From Xylogone sp. PMI_703 (Eukaryota; Ascomycota; Leotiomycetes): a stretch of 64,000 nt of DNA. The stretch spans positions 6,448,001-6,512,000 of the forward strand of contig JAJTUQ010000004.1 of NCBI GenBank assembly GCA_021399445.1, given 5' to 3'. Of the stretch, positions 54,641-64,000 are shown in pieces (the stretch's first letter is position 1; each line of letters starts with the position of its first letter). Under the pieces are notes generated by a model. It saw only the letters and a program-made list of their open reading frames with translations. It made no database searches and was not told the DNA's origin. The translations under genes were made by a program, and so were the position numbers.

Positions 54641-57600
54641 CTTGTAAGGAGGAGTCTATGGAAGGATGTTCCCTGCCTGATCTTCTGGAGAGAGGCCAAC
54701 AGGTCTACCAGGTCGAGTATATATACTTCGCGGCCTCCATTAACTCTCTATTCCGTGGCTCTGCCTGCGCTCCGCGAACTAGTCATGCTCCCAGCAGGAC
54801 TCCTTCTCAATATACCAGCCCAGCCAATGACAGAGCTGCGTATGGGGTCCGGTGGTGGTGGTCCCATGCTTTCTTCAGAATAGAGGAGAATATTCTCTGG
54901 CTTCATGGTAGCAGAAGGGCCGATGGAGACCACCTCTGGTCTCGATGTCGCGGAGTTCCGGAATCAGGACTACTGTCGGGGTGCGAATTCATATATTGCT
55001 CCCAGCTTCGAAAGTTTGTCAACTAGAGAAAGCAGCAAATGATGATCTATATGGATCATGCATAGATGACACTTGCAGCTTTCGTACCAAATGACTTAGC
55101 AGAAGGCAGCACGTCAAAGAGAGCAAAAAACCTGGGGTGCGTCAGGATGCCCGAGACAAGAGTTATACCCCAGCACGCCCGGTCAAGGTCACTGGCCACC
55201 GGCGTAACACTCGGCGATGCAACGACCCTCTATATATTACTTAAAACTGGGGTCTCTACAAAATATACGAGCCAAACGGCGGTAAGACGCCGAGGCACAG
55301 GATTACTCCATATAGTGTGCTTAATGAATCAAAACGCCATTGCGATTCCGGGGAAAAGTGCAATGTACGGGTCCTGCCGGCCCTAAGGGTGCTCACGTCA
55401 ACAACGGCTTGGCCAAGAAGATGGCTGAAATGATCCACCAGGCGGAGAAGCAGTAGGAGGGGTTAATCCTCGTCGCGGTAGATCACAATTCATGCCTGAG
55501 GGGCCGGGTGCCCAAATATCTTACGCCGTCGAATAGGCTTAAGACTGGCCAAGTAGAACAAGAATCTGGATATCGTGGTTATAAGAGATTACCCTAAAGC
55601 TTAAGTACCCTAACCAAGCTGAGAAAGTATAAAAAAATAGTAGCTTTTTAATGTTAGTTAGAGTGTCTTGGTCTGCTTGTGAGCGTTTATCAAATTCTTC
55701 TACTAGGTTAAAGATCCTTTGAAGGCTGTTCACAAAGCGTCTATATTCAGAATCAATCGATTAATCAGGATGCTTAACACAGTGAAGTTTTTACATCTAT
55801 AAAGGAATGGCTCGCATCATTTCAATTATACGCGCAGAGTACTATGCAACGAGCTGATCGTTTCAAAGTGATATATCAATCAAGACTCTCCTGTAATAAA
55901 CCATTCATTACTCCGCATTATCTAGCATCGGTGGCATCAGCTTTCAAGAAATTCTCCGGCGATCTAGTTGAATATTTTATCACTCCCACCACCAGAACAT
56001 AAAATAGCTTCCACGTTGCTTCTTGAAAATCTCCAGTCCAGCTCTCGAGATCCGTTCGGCAATACACTCACAACCTTGTTAAAGAAGCTGTAACCTTCAG
56101 TACTTATTACAAGATTCGGAACATCGAACGTTGGGATAACATATCGCCAGTATTGAGCAGTGTGATTGATGAGTAGAGTAGCAACATATTTCGGTTTGAC
56201 TTTAGAGCATTGCTCCACCGTCTACTTGGACTCCTCACCGATTCACTGATTGCATGAACGTAGATTGGTGTAAGCTCTTGGTAATCTGTTTACCTTGAGG
56301 GCCAGAAAGACCTACCCCGGTCTCGAAAGCGGACACTGGGGAGATTGTAGCAGCTACTGATGTAGCAACTCCCTCTTCCCAGGTTGGGTCCACTATCATA
56401 CAGGTGATTGGTTAACCAGAACTAGTTTTGAAATTTGACCATAAAAATCTACATAGGTATTCCATAAGAACCAGGTGAGTGAAGATCCCATGAAGTGGCA
56501 ACGAGAATAATGTTTTTGAGATCAAATTGAGTGAGGAGTTCGTGTAAGTCAGCTGTTAGGCGCGATATTTGATAGCTGAAATAAATCATCAAAGTTTCCA
56601 TTATCATGTAGATCTATTTCATTTACAGGATCAGTACCGATACTCTCTACGCATACAGCCTATCACACTTACATGTGTTCTAACCTGTACGCCAATGAAT
56701 ATACGCAAGGGACCGTCGAATACTCACTACTCAACAGACTATAGAAAACATCGCCAGCATTACGCTAAATTTAAGGCAATGCAACATCTTACACGGACAT
56801 CATAAATTAACGTAAAGACTTACTCTTTATATACTCTTTAGATCATATTTGGGTTATGAAGCGTTAGTACGTAAAAGCCAATAGCGACTACGCTATATAA
56901 TAGTTTGATAGTTTGGCCACAGACTACAGGGTTCTACAGTGCTTGCCTGAGTCCAAGAATCTTCAGCGGCGGGCTGGATTCCTGCACGGTTCAAAAGCAC
57001 AGTGGGTGACATGGCGTGCTAACGTGGCGCGCTTATCAGTAGTTAATTGACCTTAAGCCTCTTGATATAGCACTGGTAGCTATTGTAAAGCGAGTCGCAT
57101 ACCGTAGTCACCCGTTATATAGACAATAGGATATTACTTTACCAAACGGCTAGTGCCAGAGGATTCTGCTTTGAATTCCTTTCTAACACGAAAACTAAAA
57201 GATTTTCCTTCTGACTTAGCTTACTCTTAGCTATCCTCAACAAAAGCATTGTCAAATCAGGAATAGCGATTTCCTATAACGACGCTAGTAGAATTTATCG
57301 GCACAGATATCCGATCGCAATAATGCAAGAGAGCTAATTCTGCACAGTTTTCCCCATTCTTCGATTCCCTCATTTCATCCTCTTTTTCTTTTTTGTAAAG
57401 TTTGCTACCTTTTTAATTGCAAATCGCTTTCTCTGGTTGGTCCATAATTGAGAGAGAAAAATAACTGCTCCTCAAATTAAATCCATGTCCGGCTCGGACT
57501 CGGTGCATTGTGCTGAAAATCCCACCCTCACTCACCGCAACCTTAGAATGTCATACATCTTCTCTTTCTTTCCTTAATGTGCATGGAAAAGGAGGGCTTG

Positions 57601-57699
57601 AGGGCTGGAAAGAAGAAACATTTCTATAAAATCACATATCAATTTGGCATTTTAGAGCTTGCTCATCGCATGTGCCTATGACTTGTGTGAAATTTCCCG
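54641..57699. other. 3 kb gene-poor stretch with a hydrolase pseudogene
   Basis: Apart from the alpha/beta-hydrolase remnant at about 55964-56650, I find no gene. A 28-codon frame ending TAG at 55456 (GPAGPKGAHVNNGLAKKMAE...) looks protein-like but could not be placed. AT content is high throughout 55.5-57.5 kb. Confidence 0.5.
55964..56650 (-). pseudogene. Decayed alpha/beta hydrolase gene
   Basis: Reading leftward on the minus strand, the frames carry pieces of one alpha/beta hydrolase: ISRLTADLHELL and LKNIILVA, then in another frame HFMGSSLTWFLWN and GQISKLVLVNQSP, then MIVDPTWEEG, and finally KPKYVATLLINHTAQYWRYV with IPTFDVPNLVIST. At least two single-base shifts are needed to join them. 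The nucleophile elbow, normally GHSMG, reads AHFMG, so the catalytic Ser is Phe. The Asp/His region and N-terminus are also worn. Probably once a chloroperoxidase-like or lactonase-like hydrolase. Not functional. Confidence 0.7.
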
Positions 57700-59629
57700 A
57701 TGCCATCCAATTCTAATAGCCGGCAGCAAGCTGCCGAGAAGGCGCTCGTAGACCAGACAAACCTCTTGCCCTTTAAGCAATTGATTATTGTGTTCACGAG
57801 CTTGGCAATTTCCCTACTCATCACTTTCGTGGACCAAAATGGCATCAGCGTTACGCTTCCGACTATCGCAAAGGACCTGAATGCCAAGAATACCATTTCT
57901 TGGGCAGGAACATCTTCATTGATCGCCAACACAACGTTCAGCGTCCTTTATGGCAGGCTCTCCGATATTTTTGGAAGAAAGATTATCTACCTCACGGCTC
58001 TTCTCCTTCTCTGTGTCGCTGATTTATTATGCGGGTTTTCGCAAGATGCTGCCATGTTCTACGTTTTCCGGGGCCTTGCTGGTATAGCCGGTGGTGGTGT
58101 CACTTCGCTCACCATGATCATTGTGTCAGACATCGTCACTTTGAAAGATCGTGGTAAGTATCAAGGCATCTTGGGCTCTTGTGTTGGGCTTGGCAATGTC
58201 ATTGGCCCTTTCATTGGAGCCGGATTCGTCATAAAATCAACCTGGCGTGGTATGTTCTGGTTGATTTCGCCGTTATCTGCACTATGTGCAGTTATTGGGT
58301 ATTTCCTGATTCCAGCAACCCCAGGAAAAGATGATTTCAGGACTAATTTGAAGCGTATCGACTTCTATGGGACCATCTCTTCGTCGATTGCTATCATCCT
58401 ATTACTCATACCGATCTCAGGGGGCGGTTCTTATTTCGATTGGAAATCACCAATGGTAATTAGCATGCTTGTGATTGGAAGCATCTTTTCATTCGTCTTT
58501 ATTTTTGTAGAATGGAAGATAGCTGCTTTACCCATGATTCCCAGTAAGTGCCCTCCATCATAATACGAACTCTATGATCCGGCCACTCTAACTATTGACT
58601 CGTCGATGCTGATATGGTTATAGTGAGCTTCTTCAAGAACCCCGTTATTACTGCCCTGTTCGTGCAGAGCTTCTTACTTGGGGGAGTGTACCAGGCTTAT
58701 CTATATTATCTGCCTCTTTATTATCAGAATGCCAGAGACTGGACTCCAATTGCGTCGGCAGCCATGGTTGTCCCAATGGTGGTGATTCAATCCATGGCGT
58801 CTATTGGCAGTGGCCAATACATATCCCGGCGGAGACGATACGGAGAGATTATCTGGATTGGATTTGGCATGTGGACGCTGTATGTTAGATCTTCCCATGA
58901 ACAATATCCCATACGTACCTTTTCCCAGAATTATTACTGATCAAAATACACAAATTCAGGGGCTGTGGATTAACGCTCCTGTTTGACCGGAATACTCATC
59001 CAGTTGCTATTGCTTTCATTCTAGCTTGTTGTGGCATAGGAGTCGGCTTTACTTTACAGCCTACTCTTATTGCCTTTCAAGCGCATTGCTCCTTATCCAA
59101 AAGAGCAGTTGTTATCTCTGATCGAAACTTCTTCCGCTGTCTGGGTGGTGCCTGTGCTTTAGCAGTGTCTGCTGCTATCTTACAGGCTACGTTGAAGACA
59201 CATCTCCCAGAAAACTACAAATATTTAGCTCATTCAGCTTATTCCCTTCCATCTAAATCTTCTGTTGACCCTGCGGACTGGAATAAGATTCTAGACGCTT
59301 ATATGAAAGGATCTCATGCGGTATTTATTTTACAAGTCCCTCTTATCGGATTATGTTTCCTAGGTTGCCTATTTCTGCGAGACCGCGGGCTAGAGAGACC
59401 GAAAGAGCCGGGTGAAGATGATGGAAACAGGGAAATAAGGCGTCCGAATGACGATATCGAGAGCCAAGACACGACAAGCGGTGTGATAAATTCTATTGTA
59501 GGGCATGATAAAGAGACTGAAGAGAAGCCTATACATACGGACCAGGACGAGAAACATGGTTTTACCCCTCAAGAGACGCCAGAGTCTATTCCTCTTGGGA
59601 ATAAAGCTACAACTACGGCAGACACATGA
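57700..59629 (+). CDS. MFS drug:H+ antiporter (14-TM, DHA2-like)
   Basis: Exons 57700-58543, 58624-58879 and 58960-59629 (two introns of 80 bases), 589 residues. TM1 has ITFVDQNGISVTLPTIAKDL. Motif A is LYGRLSDIFGRK, and the antiporter motif C region is GSCVGLGNVIGPFIGAG. About 14 hydrophobic segments and a long acidic, Thr-rich cytosolic tail follow. It likely exports toxic compounds or metabolites. No biosynthetic genes adjoin it, so the substrate is open. Confidence 0.9.
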
Positions 59630-60254
59630 GCAGAATTTCTCGAACCATTCTGATATGACAAGACTGATAGCGGTATAGCTGATACCAGACAAGGTTCCGC
59701 TTACTGCTATCTAAAATTCAGACAAGGCACATGGTTGAATGAGTTACGACGAATGAAATGAGGAACGAATCATAGGGCGCTTTATATCTTAGAGCTACTA
59801 TTATTAATAGTTAAATTGGCAGAGTGTAATTGATATAATAGATAGAATGTAGATTTGTCAAGATTCTTTGTTGCTGGATCATAATTGATCATCTTTCAAA
59901 CTGCATGTAACGATATGTTGAGCCTTTTATGACCTTCTACAGAATGTGAAGCCCTGATAACCATTGCTAAATTTGACTGCAGAAATATACCAAGACGCAT
60001 TTAATAGGCATGCAAATAAAGACACAGTTGCTTGGAGACTTCCAGTCTACGCAGTTATATATATACGAGATTGAATTTACTTTCCAAAATCATTTAATAA
60101 TTGACAGTTCACTTGAATCACTCAGCTCTCTTAGATTGTTTTTGGCCGTGGAGACATATTACTTCTAATCGTCATAACCAGGTGCTAAGTACGGCAACCT
60201 CGGGCGCCGTTGCACCCGGGCCATTTACGCAGAACCCTCCGAGTTCTCAATCGC
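59630..60254. other. Intergenic, nothing seen
   Basis: AT-rich spacer between the MFS gene and the DUF4185 gene. Confidence 0.5.
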
Positions 60255-61649
60255 ATGGCTATCAAGAGAATAATCAAACAGACTCTGAGATTTCTACTTA
60301 TCGCAACGTCATATTCACTGGTAGAAGATATTTGGACAGTCACTTTGAAGATGACATCCACCTCTCCCAAGCAATTTTGTCTCTGGCCTCCACAAGTAGA
60401 GAGAATAGACGACTTGGGCTATCTAGAGGATAGTAAGCCATACCTTTCACTTCATCGAATGAAGGTAATTCTATGTAATTGAAGCTTACCTTGCTCTTTA
60501 CAAGCTAGTGGCAGACACTACCCTCGGGATGGCGGTCGTTCTTCCCCAGTTCATGGCCTTGCTGTCTATCAGTTTGGTGACACATTTGCGCATGATGCCA
60601 CTGGAACTTTTGTTGGGCTCTCGTGCTCCAATAACTCTGTCGTATTAGATCCTCGTGTGCCACAACTGTCTACCTACATGGATGTTTTCCTCGATGGCAC
60701 TATTCCTGTCAATCCGCCTCTCGTCCAAGGCGAAGAGATGAATGACGATTGGCGTACAACTACTTGGTGCTTTGGTGGAATTGTGTTTGATGATAAAACA
60801 TGTGACAATATCATCCGTGGATATACTTTCTTCCAGAAGAGTCATATAGTTCGTGGTCTACTTCCTCTTCCCAAATTCCACTGACAAGAATAAGAACAGA
60901 AAACGGTGGGAAGAGGTAATTCAACACACAGGCGTTGCCAACGTCTCCTTTGATACCTCAACAAAACAAGTTTCAGTTTCCCGGACCCACAAAGATGATA
61001 TTCTCTTTGGTGTGAGTATATAAATTCGTGGCGAGATTCTCCCTAACGTATCTAGAAATCGGAACCAATGTTCGGCACATTTTCCACGCATCTTCTCAAC
61101 GGATACGTATATGCGTATGGCCACGGTGCAGAATCAAGAGAAGTAATGCTTGCTAGAGTCCCGTTCAACAAAGTTCGCGATCGAGAAAGTTATCAGTTCT
61201 GGGATGGTCGTACCTACCAGGACGACATATCGAAAAGTGCATCTATAATGTCCGGTTTACAGCACGGGTCGATTTTCAGGTCAAGACTCTTTGAGCCCAA
61301 TACTGGAAAGGATTGGGTTTTCATAGGCTGTAATATCTTTGCGGACAGTAACGTCTTAATAGGCGTAGCTCCAAATCCAGAAGGGCCCTGGGAGTTGGTA
61401 AAATTGATCCCTGCGCCACCAAAAACTCCACAGCCAGATTCAGGGTTTACGTATTGTATGTATGCCCACCCATGGGCGTATGGTGAATCGAAGGGAGAAC
61501 TCATGATTACGTGGTCAGAAGGTGGTATGAAAGGAAAGATTGTTGCTGTGAAGGTGAAGTTTGCGCAACACACAACCGCTAAGGCTGGAGGCACAAAACG
61601 CTTAATAATTTTTGACACGCTTATAAAGAAGCTGCGTGGTGAGCAATAA
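60255..61649 (+). CDS. DUF4185-type five-bladed propeller protein (possible glycosidase), frame uncertain in the middle
   Basis: Exons 60255-60432, 60505-61011 (see below) and 61056-61649. Exon 1 ends VERIDDLGYLED, and exon 2 begins GRHYPRDGGRSSPVHG and FGDTFAHD, the propeller start typical of DUF4185. Later blades give HTGVANVSFDTSTKQVSVSR, FGTFSTHLLNGYVYAYG and PDSGFTYCMYAHPWA. Between 60830 and 60900 the frame changes by one. Either a 40-base intron (60849-60888, donor GTTCGT, acceptor AAG) restores it, or there is a frameshift. The N-terminus has a short hydrophobic stretch but no clear signal peptide. Some bacterial DUF4185 proteins are endo-D-arabinanases (GH183); activity in fungi is not known to me. 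Confidence 0.68.
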
Positions 61650-62177
61650 TTCTGGTAAAACTTCATGTAATAGGTGATATAGTCAATCGTTCTGTTAATT
61701 ATTGATCTCCACCTCGTTCCACTACTATATAGTTAAGCTGTGCTGGTATTTATCCTCCTTCCGACACTTCCTAGCACTGATACCAGTGGATTAGGACTCC
61801 CAGTTTCAGTGATAAAGGCATCTATTGTTACCAGATATGACAATAATAATATGGACGTAGGTTAAAGGATAACTGTAGGTTGCTACTACCACTTTCTAGC
61901 ATCATACAAGCCAAAGAGCATTATACAAGCTGCAATGCCATTCTCGCAAGCAAAGAGAGTTAATCTTACGAATATTATTTGCGGGAGGAAATCAGTATGA
62001 AAGTATAAGTGGTTTATCAGAAACTCTAATGTGCATAGTAAGGCAAGAAAAACATCAGAGAAGATTACCAATTAATATTACTTTATCGGAGTATTTTAGT
62101 CTACTTATGGCAAATACTAACACTAGTCTTTCCAGTAGGGCTATCATATTTACCACCATCATCTTGTTATATTCTAC
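61650..62177. other. Intergenic, convergent, nothing seen
   Basis: AT-rich 3' flanks of the DUF4185 and reverse-transcriptase genes. Confidence 0.5.
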
Positions 62178-63995
62178 CTATCCCTGCCATTTAAATCGAC
62201 TCTCTCGGAACATATTCACCATTCCAGTAGGTAGCAGCCCCTTCTCAACAACCATCAGCCCACCAAACCGTTTGATCATGTCCGGAGCATAAAGCTCCAC
62301 AATCCACTTTTCATATCCGTTTCTATATCCTGATCTAGACAGTGTAGAAACTTGACTGGTGCCAACGGCTTGCTCCAGACTGAATTCCTGAGGCTCTCGC
62401 ATTAATTCTTTATATGCAGATGCCAGGCGCGAAGATGTCTGCTCTCTGTACCGTGTGAATTCCTCGAAACTCATGAATTCTTTCTCTTCTGCTAGCTGGG
62501 ATCGGACTTCAAAGGGAAGAGATGCCTGACCAGGGACGGAATCATTCATGAACAGAGTCTGTGCTCTTCTATAACAAGCTTCCTCTTGTTCATGGCAGTC
62601 ATCCATGATCTTTTCGGGATCGAGACAGATGGATGGTTGGATGAGAAAGAGATTGATAAAGGGTGATTTCAGATCTAATCCACCCATTGACATAGGAAAG
62701 TAGAGATAGCCCTCAGGAATATCATGGACGTTAAACCGGTCGGTAAGCATAGCCTTGATTGTTGATGAAACGCTACCCCCTTCACCGAAGAGTTTTGATT
62801 GGATTTGTGAGAAAGCATCGAGCATCATGTCCACATGTTGCTTGCCAAAACAGTTTGCCGGGCGGCCAAAGTTTGTCGTGAAGAACCGAGCACCATAAAC
62901 ATTCCAAGCTTGAATCCAATCAAACACTGACTTGCACGCATCGAGCTGTCGTCGGAGCTCCTCAATATGTTTATCAAGGTCTGCCTGATCAATGATAAAC
63001 CGGCCAGCGACCGCATCAAGCTTGAGAAAGCCCCATCGAACATCGCCCTGAGGAAGCTCTGGTGAGGGAGGAAGTCTACACTCTCCCTTCCTGGAAATTC
63101 TGACACTACCAGTTTTCTCGTCATTGAATTCGAGACCAGCTAAATGAGCAAATTCAGTCATTACTTTCCAGCCTCTAGCAACAGCCTCATCTCTGCCCCA
63201 GAACCAAATATCGTCGTGTAATCTATAAAGAAGTGCTCCTTCTGTATATTGATTCACAGCAAAATCTAGACAGAAGAGAACGGTCTCCCCGAGGAAGTCA
63301 CTCAGCGGTCCGCTGATGGGAGTGCCACGCTTCCTAATCTGGACCGGGGCTGATGGACCGTCATTGACGAATTTCATGGGCGCCTCTAGAACTCTTCTGA
63401 AGAAATCCACCCATTGCTCTGAGACGCCAAAGAATCTCAGTACCGCAAAAATGGTAGAGTGTGGCAAGGAGGGGCCAAACCACTTGAAATCTGAGCGTAG
63501 GACAGTAACTTCTTCTCCGACTCTAGTTTTTATAATGATTTCGGTTGCTAGAGCATAGAGGACCGACTGAGTGATCTGCTGAGGGCTCTTGCGAGTATCA
63601 GATTTGTCCTCGCTATCATCCCCATATCCGGCTCGCTGCTCGACAATATCCTCTTGTAAATGCTCCAAGAAGACATCTTTTTCGAAGTGGGAGGACCTCA
63701 CTTTCTCGACTGTGTCACCTCTGCTGTCATAGCGTGGTCCAAGGAACCAATCACGGCGCTTCCTGTCGGCAGGTGGAATTGGAGTTGAGGAGGGTTTCCA
63801 TGCACTAGTATCATGCAGTGCTTGCAGTGCCGACCTCATATGGACAGACCATCGAACACCAATATAACGAATAAGAATGGACTGAAGGAGGTCCTCGTCG
63901 TGATAAAACCGATACCGACCATTCAGTTGGCGCCGTTGTTCAACCGGGGTTCCTTCTGGTGCCCAATGCCACTTCTCTAAAGCCATCATTCTCAT
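62178..63995 (-). CDS. rvt: Cellular single-copy reverse transcriptase of the rvt class (5' end beyond or at window edge)
   Basis: A 605-codon frame, intronless, open to the right edge of the window and probably partial. The RT core has FKWFGPSLPHSTIFAVLRFF, GTPISGPLSDFLGETVLFCL and the catalytic motif C LLYRLHDDIWFWG. The DD pair sits in LHDD instead of the retroelement YxDD. This LHDD-WFWG block and the following long C-terminal extension, with no integrase, RNase H or endonuclease domain, match the domesticated rvt genes described in fungi, protists and bacteria. No long terminal repeats or poly-A tract flank it. The catalytic Asp of motif A would lie within RSDFKWFGP. The function of rvt genes is unknown; this copy looks intact where visible. 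Confidence 0.85.
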   Translation of the reverse strand: MRMMALEKWHWAPEGTPVEQRRQLNGRYRFYHDEDLLQSILIRYIGVRWSVHMRSALQALHDTSAWKPSSTPIPPADRKRRDWFLGPRYDSRGDTVEKVRSSHFEKDVFLEHLQEDIVEQRAGYGDDSEDKSDTRKSPQQITQSVLYALATEIIIKTRVGEEVTVLRSDFKWFGPSLPHSTIFAVLRFFGVSEQWVDFFRRVLEAPMKFVNDGPSAPVQIRKRGTPISGPLSDFLGETVLFCLDFAVNQYTEGALLYRLHDDIWFWGRDEAVARGWKVMTEFAHLAGLEFNDEKTGSVRISRKGECRLPPSPELPQGDVRWGFLKLDAVAGRFIIDQADLDKHIEELRRQLDACKSVFDWIQAWNVYGARFFTTNFGRPANCFGKQHVDMMLDAFSQIQSKLFGEGGSVSSTIKAMLTDRFNVHDIPEGYLYFPMSMGGLDLKSPFINLFLIQPSICLDPEKIMDDCHEQEEACYRRAQTLFMNDSVPGQASLPFEVRSQLAEEKEFMSFEEFTRYREQTSSRLASAYKELMREPQEFSLEQAVGTSQVSTLSRSGYRNGYEKWIVELYAPDMIKRFGGLMVVEKGLLPTGMVNMFRESRFKWQG

Positions 63996-64000
63996 ATTTA

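Noticed and set aside
55371..55456. 28-codon frame GPAGPKGAHVNNGLAKKMAE... ending in TAG
   Set aside because: It looks like a protein C-terminus, but I could not connect it to upstream exons or a family, so no gene is called.
60841..60894. 54-base intron in the DUF4185 gene with GTCATA donor
   Set aside because: Its length is a multiple of three and does not correct the frame change between 60830 and 60900.

Overview
The window is nuclear DNA of a filamentous ascomycete, most likely a Eurotiomycete (Aspergillus/Penicillium-like). Genes are compact, with 40-110 base GT-AG introns and CTAAC-type branch points. The families are typical fungal ones: GH2 beta-mannosidase, phytase-like acid phosphatase, GPI-anchored fasciclin protein, oxalate decarboxylase, DUF1996, Zn2Cys6 and bZIP-DUF3425 regulators, and many MFS transporters. 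All exon models were built by hand from codon phase, splice signals and family motifs. No tRNA, rRNA or CRISPR was found.

Layout. 0.1-4.2 kb: a large unrecognised helical protein. 5.4-7.2 kb: a maltose-type permease broken by two TAG codons. 8.5-10 kb: secreted histidine acid phosphatase. 10.3-13.3 kb: secreted beta-mannosidase with a 7-base exon. 14.5-16.3 kb: a frameshifted MFS gene. 17.5-18.3 kb: an intronless bacterial-type LpxA acyltransferase, a strong horizontal-transfer candidate. 18.8-21.4 kb: a fasciclin protein whose first domain is split by a long Thr/Val repeat. 22.5-27.8 kb: a membrane protein, a DUF1275 protein and a bicupin oxalate decarboxylase.

28.3-52.7 kb looks like a catabolic gene cluster. 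It holds a BBE-type FAD oxidase, a Baeyer-Villiger monooxygenase, a LovD/esterase-like serine hydrolase, a bZIP regulator, the alpha and beta subunits of a biotin-dependent acyl-CoA carboxylase, an acyl-CoA synthetase ending PKL, a fusion of HMG-CoA lyase and methylglutaconyl-CoA hydratase ending in the peroxisomal signal AKL, a Zn2Cys6 regulator and a monocarboxylate-type transporter. Chemically this is an entry pathway for a 3-methyl-branched, 2,3-unsaturated acid: import, CoA activation, gamma-carboxylation, hydration, then lyase cleavage to acetyl-CoA plus a 3-keto acid. It resembles bacterial Liu/Atu leucine and acyclic-terpene routes. A CGGTCCG element recurs in four cluster promoters, including the divergent carboxylase-beta/synthetase promoter. 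A MITE-like inverted-repeat element lies between the bZIP and carboxylase genes.

53.4-64 kb: a secreted DUF1996 protein, a gene-poor 3 kb with the wreck of an alpha/beta hydrolase gene, a DHA-type MFS exporter, a DUF4185 protein, and at the right edge the C-terminal part of a single-copy cellular reverse transcriptase of the rvt class. Several genes (two transporters, one hydrolase, and possibly the monooxygenase and DUF4185 gene) carry stops or frameshifts, so the region contains decaying genes, sequence errors, or both.
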